Virus record (IMG/VR): IMGVR_UViG_3300035698_003841
Span: 1-21,276 of that record
DNA length: 21,276 bases
Reading direction: 5' to 3' (one strand)
Origin: a virus
Shown here: piece after piece, positions 1 to 8,512 of the stretch
Layout of the letters: every line of letters begins with the position of its first letter
Position numbering within the stretch: position 1 is the stretch's first letter
Position numbers and translations under genes: made by a program
The notes under the pieces: model-generated
Told to the model about the DNA's origin: nothing
The model's input: only the letters and a program-made list of their open reading frames with translations
Databases searched by the model: none

Positions 1-585
1 CCATGCATTGCTTGCGGCCGTCGCCGCACTGGTGGCCGTCGTTGTCGCCGTGCCGTCAACTGATACTATTATTTCGATATTCCCGGCGGCAGTGCGCCGT
101 AACCAGTAACTATGATTGCCAGCAGCCGCCCGACGCTTGCTAAAAAATATCTCGTTGCCGCCGATAGCACTGGAAAAGTACACCCAGGTTCCGATACCGA
201 GGCCGCGCTGCGGGGGCAGGGTATAACCTTCAGTGCCGGTCACGTCCGCCCAGTTCCCTGCGCCGCCGTCAGCCTTGAAGAGCCTACTTGCACCATCGTA
301 ATACGATACTGGCAATAGAGTGCTAGTCGCATCGTAACCGAATTTAGTGGTGGCGCGTGTCAGGTGGTTCCCATTGCCCGATACGTCAAGCGCCTGTGGG
401 CTGGTATAGGCTACGGGCGACATTGGCCAGAAACCGCGTAAAGCAGGAAGGCTCAAAACAGAAGAGATCGCCGTACGCCAAGCGTCTTCGTCATCTTTTT
501 GTATTTCTGTTGCTTCATTCCTATCTATAATACCGTCAACCGCAATTCTCAAATCCCTTAATTCTCTTAAAATATTTTCAGTCAT
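1..585 (-). CDS. Tail fibre / receptor-binding protein with LamG-like domain (partial, N-terminal 195 residues)
   Basis: An open frame starts at ATG 585 and runs without a stop through the left edge (195 codons seen). The start overlaps the stop of the upstream hub gene (ATGACTGA). Residues 1-35 are a polar, AT-rich leader. From about residue 48 the sequence reads like a laminin-G/concanavalin-type jelly roll: DVSGNGNHL, a loop, YYDGASRLF, GIGTWVYFSS, then WLRRTAAGNIEIIVSVDG. The motif of D-x-SGNGNHL followed by G-x-W-V is typical of LamG_3 domains in phage fibres and secreted adhesins. Its place right after the tail hub fits a fibre or tip protein binding host surface glycans. The domain is far richer in GC than its own first 35 codons, suggesting a swapped binding domain. 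The C-terminus is not visible, so an enzyme domain further on cannot be excluded. Confidence 0.75.
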   Translation of the reverse strand, partial: MTENILRELRDLRIAVDGIIDRNEATEIQKDDEDAWRTAISSVLSLPALRGFWPMSPVAYTSPQALDVSGNGNHLTRATTKFGYDATSTLLPVSYYDGASRLFKADGGAGNWADVTGTEGYTLPPQRGLGIGTWVYFSSAIGGNEIFFSKRRAAAGNHSYWLRRTAAGNIEIIVSVDGTATTTATSAATAASNAW

Positions 586-1723
586 TTTCCCAATCCGGCT
601 TACACTGTATAGTTTCTATCCCATTTTCGTTCAAAGACAACACTACCCCACGTATCAGAGTATCAAAAGAAAAGCCAGCATATCTAGCTTTTACCTTGTC
701 ACCAACATTATAATCCCTACCATACCGAATAGCCCTTGTATCTATCAAAGATGCTTGAAATATCCTGATCGGTCTTGTTGCGTCGAGCTTTGCCCGGGCT
801 GCTTCCCTAACCCCATCTTCGTCGCCCTGATCTCTGGATTCAGCCACGCCTTCGCATCTGTTCCACTGTGAGGCATTATAACGACTAGAATCACCGACTT
901 GTACCACAGTTCTGTTTGATTTTTTACCTGCTCCTAAGCCATAAATATAGTTCTCTTCTTTAAGGTATGAAAATTTTAACTTAGGTTGCTTCAGGTTATT
1001 ATTTCTTTGCGAGAATACAATGGTATCTGTTCTATCCATTCCTGGCTGACCGATTTTAGTTATAAACTTGAAAGAAATACTATTACTTGTTACTACATCA
1101 GGTACAATGTCAAAGAAGACTTCTGTTCCTTCTGCGCGACTTGCCTTCACAATTGTGCCAAATACGCCTCCACCCTGCAAGGTAAGCAACTTCTTAAATG
1201 GAATATCTTGTGTCAAGATCGGGCCAGAACTGGTATCTGCTGCTATGGTTAGGTCATTCCATACTCGTGTGCCGTCGTCAACAGCAGGGGCAACGCCGTC
1301 TACAATCGCTTCTGATAAAATCTCTTTTAACATGTCGTCTGCATAGGTGAATTTCGTTGCTGTATCGCTGCCTTTATAATAGGCCACTATTCTGCGCCTA
1401 AGCAGTTCATTCATATCTGCGCCCGTTAGCTGTATGACCAGTTTACCGTTTGAGGTAATATATTCCAACTCACGTATGAAATACACGTTAAAAATACTCT
1501 TCGTTCCTCCATCCGGTTTACGCCAGACCTGAACCATCATATCGGTATTTTGGAAAAATAAGTCAGTGTCGAAAGTAATAGGCACTTTCATCATTAGATT
1601 GCCAATACCGTTTACAACCTTTGATATTGTGAATGACAAAGGCTTTGTTATTGGTATTAAACCATATTCATTCGTTATTCTAGCGCCGTGATCGGTTGTC
1701 AGCCAAAATTCATATTTTGTCAT
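578..1723 (-). CDS. Tail hub / baseplate protein, Siphovirus ReqiPepy6 Gp37-like
   Basis: A 381-residue protein that most resembles the Gp37-like family found after Dit in siphophages (analogues of the gp27/Tal hub that closes the tail tube). Supporting features are the N-terminal beta segments with PLSFTISKVVNGIGNLMMKVP, the VYFIRELEY strand typical of a hub domain reading its ligand frame, a middle LLTLQGGGVFGTIVKASRAEGTEVFFDI, and a C-terminal DYNVGDKVKARYAG...RGVVLSLNENGIETIQ segment that matches the closing domain of this family. It starts 7 bp after the Dit stop and its own stop is overlapped by the fibre gene, so the three are one translational unit. No peptidase or lysozyme domain is visible, so it is likely a structural hub onto which the fibre is docked. 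The family assignment is from memory of the pattern. Confidence 0.8.
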   Translation of the reverse strand: MTKYEFWLTTDHGARITNEYGLIPITKPLSFTISKVVNGIGNLMMKVPITFDTDLFFQNTDMMVQVWRKPDGGTKSIFNVYFIRELEYITSNGKLVIQLTGADMNELLRRRIVAYYKGSDTATKFTYADDMLKEILSEAIVDGVAPAVDDGTRVWNDLTIAADTSSGPILTQDIPFKKLLTLQGGGVFGTIVKASRAEGTEVFFDIVPDVVTSNSISFKFITKIGQPGMDRTDTIVFSQRNNNLKQPKLKFSYLKEENYIYGLGAGKKSNRTVVQVGDSSRYNASQWNRCEGVAESRDQGDEDGVREAARAKLDATRPIRIFQASLIDTRAIRYGRDYNVGDKVKARYAGFSFDTLIRGVVLSLNENGIETIQCKPDWEND

Positions 1724-1730
1724 ATTTCAC

Positions 1731-4286
1731 CTAATCGAACGAGTCATAAGTGCTTGTATATAGCATAAACAGCGTTATAGTAGCATCAGGTGTACTAACA
1801 AATGATGTTATTTGATTATTGCCAGAATTCAATACGAATTCTTCAAAATCAGAACCAGCAAGAACGGCATCTGGTCTTGACCTATAAAAACTTGATAAGA
1901 TATACTTGTTATTTGGATCGGTGTTCAAAGTAAGCGTTTCTCCATCTGCTAGGTTATAATCAAAAGACAATGTTATTCCTAGCGTTTCATTTCTTATTTG
2001 TCGCAAGGTCGCTGCCGTGCCCCCACTGCGAGAAAGTATAAATTTTGGATATGCTAGTTGATTTCCATCATTATCTTCCGTAACGATACCTGAGAAGTCG
2101 GAAGCAACCGTCGCGCTTGCATTTGCCCCGAACCATATATTATAGTTATCAGGTACGATAGAATCTTGTTTTGAAAAGGCAACACTATACGCGATCATTG
2201 AACTGCCAAATTCTACATCTAAGTGTATCCAAACAGAGCCGTTCCAAATACTGCCCGTCTGTGTAGAATCAATACCGCCGATGGTGGTAAAATCTCCAAA
2301 AGCATACAATAACCCGTTCGGTGAAAATTTCAAGACCCTAACCGTGTTATTCGCTCCACCATTCATGTCAGACCAGGCGACGTTATTATATTTAGCGACT
2401 CTTAAAAATGAAGTACCTCCTATTGTCGTAAAAGAGCCACCTATATATTTATTATTAGAATTGTCTATGGCTATTGTGCCAACGGCGCCATTAGGCTCAT
2501 CATTAATAGTGATAAAACTGGTTCCATCCCAAGATACGAAATAAAGTGCTGCTGATCCTCCGGCAGTCGTAAAAGAGCCACCTATCCACAATAGATTATC
2601 GTCGTCAACGCCTAACGCTAGACCTATAGAACCTAATCCGCTACTTAAAGCACTGTAAACAGAGCCATTCCAACATACTATATAATCAGCATTAGCAATG
2701 TTATTCCAATCTGTAAAGTTACCAGTTATGTATAATAAACTATTTTTATCTATTGCCAGTGCGTTTACATTAGTTATGGATGCCGATCCTGTTAACGGGT
2801 CGCCGACTGCTGAAAAGGTATTCGCAACCGGATCGTATAGTGCTAGGTGTTCTGTGTTTGCCACTCCACCGGCCAATGTAAAATCGCCGCCCATATATAA
2901 TTTTCCTGTTGCATCAAATACCATACAACGTACAATACCATTAGTGCCTGTACTCAATGCTGACCAAATTCCGGTAGATACTGTATATTTTGCGACATAG
3001 CTCGTATTGGCAACACCATCTACGCTATTTAACAACCCGCCTATATACAGATCGCCATCTGGTGAAGTTGCAACAACGAATACGGTAGTTATTGACGATG
3101 CGCCGTCTAGATTTAAAACATCCCATTGCCCAGAAGATGTTAACCTTGCCCCAACCCGTCTTAAAGTCGCACTATTAACAGTATCCAGCGTAACGCTATT
3201 TTCCCCTATCGCATACCAAAAAGGATCAGGGGAGTCAAATTGCAAGGCGACCTTTTCATGTACTTGGTTGTCTACACCTAGATTCACTTCTAATCCTGAT
3301 TTATAGTGTACCTTTATTTCCTTTGCTATATCACCCATATATCGTATAATGACCGGTTGCCATCCGTTTTCGTCAGCCGGCACACTATTATATTTTAAGG
3401 CACTGATTAGATTTTTTCTTGCTGCGTTCAAGTCGCAAGTATCAACCCCAGTTAGATCAATGTTCCCGACTAATTGCCACGTTCGGGGTTTCGTTTTCAC
3501 GCTGTTTAATTGCCCGCCTGGTTCGGTTGCATAATTATCTATAGTATTATTTTGCTGTGTAGCACCTGCCCCGATTATATCTGATATCCCAAAATAATAG
3601 TCGTCTTTAAAGTCATAAACTCGGCCACCGGCACGACTTAGGGCGTTTCTGGTGGTCGAACTGCCATTCGGAGTCGAATCCCAATCACAATCCGACTGAG
3701 AGCCGTCTGCGAATGTCGTCCAATATTCCTTCTCTTCTACTTGTACAGCATCTACGTAAAAATCACCGCTCCCAGCACCGCTCTGAGCAAGCCACAACAA
3801 CGTGCTTCCGTTCGCCTGTGCTGCCGGAAATTGAAGACCGTACAGCGACCATATACCGTCATAGTCAAGTAATTTTGCCGGTGCAGTGAAAGTGCCCCCA
3901 CTGTCAAGCGACCACGTTGTTCCGTTAGCCGGCAATGTGCCGCGTATGCGAACAGTCACATAGTGAATCGCGTTTGACAATGCGCCAAGTGTTAAGACTA
4001 TACGCTCAGAAACCCCAGCCGTTTGCACCCTGTATCCATATACGCCCTTCCAGCCATACGCAGCAACCCGTGTTACTGTTGCGCCGCCCCCAGCTACGAA
4101 ATTTCCTGCTATTTCACCAGACGGATTATATACCTTGTTCTGTGTAGATTCTGGTAATATAAATTTCCATTTACTCATATATATACTCTCTTTTCGCACA
4201 AGAGGCATATAAATCTCATAAACCTCTTGCGCTGATACATTGACTACTAATAAAATACATAAAACTATAAATATTATCTTTTTCAC
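1731..4286 (-). CDS. Distal tail (Dit) protein with carbohydrate-binding-like module and inserted beta-propeller
   Basis: This gene follows the tape measure by 11 bp and precedes the hub, the canonical place of Dit, the ring that joins tube and tip. From GTG 4286 (AAAGGG ahead of it) it has 851 residues. Residues 1-20 look like a signal peptide (MKKIIFIVLCILLVVNVSA). A second start, ATG 4178 (residue 37, GAGAG 7 nt upstream), gives a normal Dit without it. Residues 45-200 form a beta-rich CBM4/9-like module (YNPSGEIAGNF ... FYVDAVQVEE). Residues about 215-355 match the Siphovirus tail-component RIFT domain (DYYFGISDIIG, PRTWQLVGNID, LQFDSPDPFWY). Residues about 400-690 hold six 48-52 residue repeats of YIGGSFTTIGG type, a propeller. 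The last 110 residues resemble the Dit C-terminal galectin-like part. Dit identity is good; the start and the sugar-binding roles are inferred. Confidence 0.8.
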   Translation of the reverse strand: MKKIIFIVLCILLVVNVSAQEVYEIYMPLVRKESIYMSKWKFILPESTQNKVYNPSGEIAGNFVAGGGATVTRVAAYGWKGVYGYRVQTAGVSERIVLTLGALSNAIHYVTVRIRGTLPANGTTWSLDSGGTFTAPAKLLDYDGIWSLYGLQFPAAQANGSTLLWLAQSGAGSGDFYVDAVQVEEKEYWTTFADGSQSDCDWDSTPNGSSTTRNALSRAGGRVYDFKDDYYFGISDIIGAGATQQNNTIDNYATEPGGQLNSVKTKPRTWQLVGNIDLTGVDTCDLNAARKNLISALKYNSVPADENGWQPVIIRYMGDIAKEIKVHYKSGLEVNLGVDNQVHEKVALQFDSPDPFWYAIGENSVTLDTVNSATLRRVGARLTSSGQWDVLNLDGASSITTVFVVATSPDGDLYIGGLLNSVDGVANTSYVAKYTVSTGIWSALSTGTNGIVRCMVFDATGKLYMGGDFTLAGGVANTEHLALYDPVANTFSAVGDPLTGSASITNVNALAIDKNSLLYITGNFTDWNNIANADYIVCWNGSVYSALSSGLGSIGLALGVDDDNLLWIGGSFTTAGGSAALYFVSWDGTSFITINDEPNGAVGTIAIDNSNNKYIGGSFTTIGGTSFLRVAKYNNVAWSDMNGGANNTVRVLKFSPNGLLYAFGDFTTIGGIDSTQTGSIWNGSVWIHLDVEFGSSMIAYSVAFSKQDSIVPDNYNIWFGANASATVASDFSGIVTEDNDGNQLAYPKFILSRSGGTAATLRQIRNETLGITLSFDYNLADGETLTLNTDPNNKYILSSFYRSRPDAVLAGSDFEEFVLNSGNNQITSFVSTPDATITLFMLYTSTYDSFD
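2209..3080 (-). repeat. Six-fold beta-propeller repeats inside Dit
   Basis: Six protein repeats at roughly 140-160 bp spacing share the pattern (Y/W)-h-x-G-x-F-T-x-x-G-G followed by 7-9 residues and a strand ending in W-N-G or Y-N-N: YIGGLLNSVDG, YMGGDFTLAGG, YITGNFTDWNN, WIGGSFTTAGG, YIGGSFTTIGG, YAFGDFTTIGG. Each is preceded by a strand of the form V-x-A-h-x-h-D, for example VRCMVFDATGKLYMGG and VRVLKFSPNGLLYAFG. This is the look of delta-60/Rax2-type beta-propeller repeats. The repeats are diverged at the DNA level, so they are protein repeats rather than recent tandem duplications. Confidence 0.75.
4176..4190 (-). promoter_or_regulatory. Internal ribosome binding site and ATG for a short Dit form
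   Basis: GAGAG at 4190-4186 lies 7 nt before ATG 4178-4176, in frame with the GTG start at 4286. Starting here gives MSKWKFILPE..., which is how a cytoplasmic tail protein would begin and removes the 36-residue signal-peptide-like leader. Which start is used, or whether both are, cannot be told from the sequence. Confidence 0.5.
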
Positions 4287-4297
4287 ATAAACCCTTT

Positions 4298-7200
4298 CTA
4301 CATTAATGCTCCTGCTAATTGCATATTCATCATTTGCCTATCTTCATCGCCACTATTTTCAAAAGTGGCGTTTATTGTCTTGCTATTATCTATTTCTGTC
4401 TTGCCTGAATTGACCAAACCAGCCATACTTGCCGTTATCGACGCTTCGGGTATTTTTACGTTCGCATCTATACCGACTGCTATTCCTTCCATAATTGGCT
4501 TACCGATTAGGTTAGCAAACACGGTAGAAGGTGAAGCAATTCCAAGCGCCTTTTTAGCTGAAGCAATAGCGTTCTCAATAGCCGTCGTGATTGCGGAAAG
4601 AACTGCTCCCGCGCCCGACGTAATACCACTGGCGATACCACTTATTAGGTTGCCGCCTAAGGTCTTAAAGCTCTCAACTTGTTCGCCAAGCCACGTTGAT
4701 ATTTCTCCAATTTTGCCGGTTACTGCTGTATAAATCTCTTCTGCTTTTTCCGAAACCGTCGTTACAATCGAAGTCCAGATCGTTAGTATTGCCGTAGATA
4801 TTTCTTCTAGTTTCTCATCAATTTCGTCTTTTATTTCTAACCATTTGTCGGTAATCGTAGTTAAAACTTCCGCAACCTTTTCCGATACTATAGTACTGAT
4901 TTCTGTCCATTTGTCGGTTAAGATGGTTAATATCTCAGTAATTTTTTCCGAGATAGCATCTTTTATTTCTAACCACTTGTCGGTTAAGACTTGCCATACC
5001 TCTGTTACTTTTTCGGTTATTGTCGCAACAATGTTGGTCCAGACCTCCAACATATTTGCTAAAATATTTAGCAAGAACGTTGCAACCGCCAGAACGATAT
5101 TGTTCCAAATCGTTGTTATAGAAGTTTTTATTTCGGCTTGCTTGGCTGCTATGGCTAACTTTATGTTATCCCACGTCGTCAAAATAGACCCTAGCATTTC
5201 CAGCATTTTATTAGAGATGAGCAATACAAAATTATTCCACATCCTAGTAAGGTTAGTTTTGATCTCTGTTAATTTGTCGCTTATAGCGGTCTTTATATTA
5301 TCCCAAACCGTCGCCACGATCAGTTTCACGTCTGCCCAGATCGTCGCCCAGCGTTCCTTCATTTCTTCAAGGTCTAACCCCATCGCTGTAAAAATATCAG
5401 CGATAAATGTAGCTATCGCCAGTTTGATGTTTTCCCAGGTGGTATTTAGTATAAGTAAAAAATTATCCCAATTTGAAGTCCACGTATCAACAAGGTTCGT
5501 AAACCAATCTGTTATGCTAGTTATGATGTTATCTATAATTGTGTTGATAATTAAAAGTATATTGTTCCAATTAGTTTCCCACAGAGTTATTAAATTAGCT
5601 AGCCATGTTACAATGCTATTTTTTATGTTGTCTACTGCTGATGTGACACCCGTGAACAGGTCACTCCAAAATTTTGTCCAGGCTGCCCGAACTGCTGTTA
5701 TCCAGGTATTTATACCTAGTAAGATATTTGTTATAGACGTGTTAACCCAGTCGGTTATCGCCTTCCAAACTTCTGCAACCTTTTTAAAAACGCCATCCCA
5801 AAAGTTGACCCAAGCAGTTCCTATCTTCGCCATCGAGGTTCCAAACAGCGCTAAGACCGTATCTATAGCGGTTGCAACTATTGTTACGATATTATCCCAT
5901 ACTGCCCCCAGTGCCATTTTGATGGCTAGCCAAGCCCCTTCCCATTCGCCCTGCAAAGCGAACATGGCTGCGACGAAGAGGGCGCCAATAAATACAAGAG
6001 AATTATTAAAAAGTTTCTTAATCCCTTCCCAAGCGACGGAAAGGGCATCTTTCATATTTTCCCACGTCTTAAACCAAAAACCGTCTGTATTGCTCAATTC
6101 TTTTTCTAGGTTACTTGAAACCTTTTTCCAAGTCGGCACGACCAGATCGTTCCAAACACCCACAACCGCTTCAGTTTTACCCTGAATATCACCCCAGTTA
6201 TTTTCCCAAGCCAGCCATAGTGCCGCTGCCCCGACTATTAGCAACCCGATAGGAGACAAAATCCCCCCAATAACCGTAGCAACTACTCCGCCAGCCAAAC
6301 TTAAAAGGCCGAATCCTATTGCCAAAACAGCGATCACGCCTATCAATTTCCCTATGTCTTGCAGGGTAATCGGAGGGATGAATTCTTTAAATTTGTCTAT
6401 AGTCGGTTGTACTTTCTTATCCCAAAACGTTTTGACGATACCAGTGAACCAATCCCACTTATCGCCTAAAGCGTCAAGCGTCGGCGACATTTCTTTATCC
6501 CAAGCGTCTTTAAATGGGCTAAACATATCAGTAAACATATTGCCCATTTTTGTCTTGTTCTTTTCAAAGTCGGGCAATAGTGAATCAAGAGCTAATCCGC
6601 CAGCAGGAAGCATATCTGCAATATCAGGTATTGCTAGACCGGCGCCCCCTTTACCTGGCTTCGCTTTGTCTTCTGCGCTATCTGCTATGCCTTCTTGTGC
6701 TTTATTTATGTCTATTAGTTGATTTAATACTTTTTGTTGTAAAGAAAGCTCTTTTTCAAGTGGAGCGACCGTGCCTTCTGTTGCTTTTTGGTCTTTAATC
6801 GCTTGCTTTTCTTGTTCTTTTGCAAGGTCAAGATTTTTCTTTGCCGCGTCGAATTCTGCTCTCTTTGCTTTTAGTATAGCAGGATCGGCGCCACCCGCCA
6901 CCAATTTATTATAAGCATCAGCCAAGTCATCTACGGTATCTTGTGCCTTAGATGTCTGATCTCTTGCGTTCGCAAGGTTTTCTTCTGCTATTCTTACCGC
7001 TTCTGTAGCCTTCGCCAGGGCAAATTGTTTCTCCGCTAAACCTGCTAATTGATTCCCGTATACGCCCCCAGCAGCACGTAACTTTTCAAAAAGACCAGTT
7101 CCAACTTCTCCAGTCTTTTGGAATACGTCTAACGACTTTGTAATTTCTTGGGTAAGTGTGGCGAACGTTTCATTAGCTACGCCCTCGCCTATAGCCCCCA

Positions 7201-8512
7201 TTCCTTCTAAACTGGACAAAGCATTTTTAAGTGGCGATTGTAGCCCTTCCAAAATACCAAATGAGGATTCTGTCATTCCCATTAAAAATTGTTCAAATGC
7301 TTCCGTTCCCCATTTGTCCATGTCGGGCGCAACACGGGGCGGCGAGCCAGGAGCTAAGAAATATGACAGCATACCACCGATATAATTCATTGCCGCTGTA
7401 AGTGCCGCCGCAGCGCCTTTGACTATACCACTCGCTAATTGAACGGATATATTCACACCCCATTCAAAAGCGTTCTTTGCCGCTTGCCCTAATCTTGCAG
7501 CAAGTTTTTGTACGAATGTCGTTCCTACTGTTTCAACGACTGGAATTATCTGACCAAATCCATCTGTAACAAAATTGACAAATTCTCTTGTTGTGTCGCC
7601 TGCTGTTACCAGGCCACTAATTACATCGCTAATTTTATCGGCAAAAAAACCTAGTGCCGGGGCAACACGTGTTTCTACGAAATTGACCAGCAAAGGAAGA
7701 ACCTCTGCTCCTAGCATATTTAATGTTTCTAGCCCTTTATTTAAGACCGGACCTAGTGCGGAACCAATTTGATCTTTGAAATTCTGCCAAATTGTTTGCG
7801 ATTTTTGTATCTGCTCGGAAAGGGTTAATTGCGATCCGCCGAATTGGTCTATTATCTTTTGACCAGCTTCAGCCGTAGCATTTAAAATCGCAATGCTTTT
7901 TTCTTGTGATGTTAGTTGCTCAACTGTCTTTCCTAGTTTGGTGGCGAGTGTTTGGTTTGCTTCGCCTAACTTTAATACAATACCCGTGTTGTCAATTAAC
8001 ATAGGCGAACCGCGCTTAACACCAGTCACAAGCGATTCAAATAAGAATCCTACGTCTTGACCAGTTGCCCGTGCGGCTGCCCTTGCTGATTCTAACAAAA
8101 CGGGCAATTTCTGCCCAAATTCTACACCCAGTTCTTGCCCCGCGCCGGTTAAAGCAGTGTTCGCCGCTTGCATCAGCTTAAAGTCGGTTATAGTGCCGCT
8201 CGCCGCTGATTTCATAGCATCTAGAGAAACGCCAAACTGGTTTTCCATAACGCTAAAAGATGCGGCTACCGACTGAATCGGCGCCGCATCTACGGCAAGC
8301 TGAGCGAAAGACTTCCCGATTAGCCCAATAGTAGAAAGTGTACTTTTAACGCTACTACCGATAAAATCGAGTGTTCTATCTATAACCTGTGTTTTTATTT
8401 TTTCACTCCAAGTCGTTGTCGTTTGGAGTGTCGTATTTAATCCTTTCTGCCAGTCTTTTGCGTCTAACGCAAGAGAGGTGACAAGTGTTGCCACGTTTAA
8501 CTTTTCAGCCAA
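4298..8512 (-). CDS. Tail tape measure protein
   Basis: About 1400 residues, the longest gene in the window, in the slot after the tail chaperones. It sets tail length; at the usual 0.15 nm per residue a tail near 200 nm would be expected. Numbering from an in-frame TTG at 8548: residues 110-240 hold the tape-measure helical region (MQAANTALTGAG, SLVTGVKRGSP), about 400-415 hold PGSPPRVAPDMDKWG, 500-610 a coiled coil, 731-781 strongly hydrophobic segments (IGVIAVLAIGFGLLSLAGG and following) that could enter the host membrane, about 1082-1279 tryptophan-led 22-residue repeats, and the end carries GIASPSTVFANLIGKPI, typical of tape measures. The start is uncertain: TTG 8512 (GGTGAGG 9 nt ahead) and GTG 8494, just after the GT stop, are both better than 8548, which lies inside the T gene. 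No lysozyme or peptidase domain is seen. Confidence 0.92.
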   Translation of the reverse strand: MAEKLNVATLVTSLALDAKDWQKGLNTTLQTTTTWSEKIKTQVIDRTLDFIGSSVKSTLSTIGLIGKSFAQLAVDAAPIQSVAASFSVMENQFGVSLDAMKSAASGTITDFKLMQAANTALTGAGQELGVEFGQKLPVLLESARAAARATGQDVGFLFESLVTGVKRGSPMLIDNTGIVLKLGEANQTLATKLGKTVEQLTSQEKSIAILNATAEAGQKIIDQFGGSQLTLSEQIQKSQTIWQNFKDQIGSALGPVLNKGLETLNMLGAEVLPLLVNFVETRVAPALGFFADKISDVISGLVTAGDTTREFVNFVTDGFGQIIPVVETVGTTFVQKLAARLGQAAKNAFEWGVNISVQLASGIVKGAAAALTAAMNYIGGMLSYFLAPGSPPRVAPDMDKWGTEAFEQFLMGMTESSFGILEGLQSPLKNALSSLEGMGAIGEGVANETFATLTQEITKSLDVFQKTGEVGTGLFEKLRAAGGVYGNQLAGLAEKQFALAKATEAVRIAEENLANARDQTSKAQDTVDDLADAYNKLVAGGADPAILKAKRAEFDAAKKNLDLAKEQEKQAIKDQKATEGTVAPLEKELSLQQKVLNQLIDINKAQEGIADSAEDKAKPGKGGAGLAIPDIADMLPAGGLALDSLLPDFEKNKTKMGNMFTDMFSPFKDAWDKEMSPTLDALGDKWDWFTGIVKTFWDKKVQPTIDKFKEFIPPITLQDIGKLIGVIAVLAIGFGLLSLAGGVVATVIGGILSPIGLLIVGAAALWLAWENNWGDIQGKTEAVVGVWNDLVVPTWKKVSSNLEKELSNTDGFWFKTWENMKDALSVAWEGIKKLFNNSLVFIGALFVAAMFALQGEWEGAWLAIKMALGAVWDNIVTIVATAIDTVLALFGTSMAKIGTAWVNFWDGVFKKVAEVWKAITDWVNTSITNILLGINTWITAVRAAWTKFWSDLFTGVTSAVDNIKNSIVTWLANLITLWETNWNNILLIINTIIDNIITSITDWFTNLVDTWTSNWDNFLLILNTTWENIKLAIATFIADIFTAMGLDLEEMKERWATIWADVKLIVATVWDNIKTAISDKLTEIKTNLTRMWNNFVLLISNKMLEMLGSILTTWDNIKLAIAAKQAEIKTSITTIWNNIVLAVATFLLNILANMLEVWTNIVATITEKVTEVWQVLTDKWLEIKDAISEKITEILTILTDKWTEISTIVSEKVAEVLTTITDKWLEIKDEIDEKLEEISTAILTIWTSIVTTVSEKAEEIYTAVTGKIGEISTWLGEQVESFKTLGGNLISGIASGITSGAGAVLSAITTAIENAIASAKKALGIASPSTVFANLIGKPIMEGIAVGIDANVKIPEASITASMAGLVNSGKTEIDNSKTINATFENSGDEDRQMMNMQLAGALM
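4712..5305 (-). repeat. Nine tandem 22-residue repeats in the tape measure
   Basis: Nine consecutive blocks of exactly 22 codons (66 bp), each opening with Trp: WDNIKTAISDKLTEIK, WNNFVLLISNKMLEML, WDNIKLAIAAKQAEIK, WNNIVLAVATFLLNIL, WTNIVATITEKVTEVW, WLEIKDAISEKITEIL, WTEISTIVSEKVAEVL, WLEIKDEIDEKLEEIS, WTSIVTTVSEKAEEIY (first 16 residues of each). 22 equals two 11-residue turns, the period of right-handed (hendecad) coiled coils. Some blocks are close at the DNA level (the WLEIKD pair), pointing to growth by unit duplication. Confidence 0.9.

Noticed and set aside
4712-5305. 66-bp periodic repeats considered as a CRISPR or DNA satellite
   Set aside because: The period is a multiple of three, repeats are diverged at the DNA level with conserved protein pattern, and no separate spacers exist; they are protein repeats.
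4845-6185. 446-codon open frame on the plus strand opposite the tape measure
   Set aside because: It is the mirror of the Trp/Ile/Thr repeat region of the tape measure; composition is a shadow of that coding frame (Ser/Val/Ile-rich, no domain), with no SD and against the operon direction.
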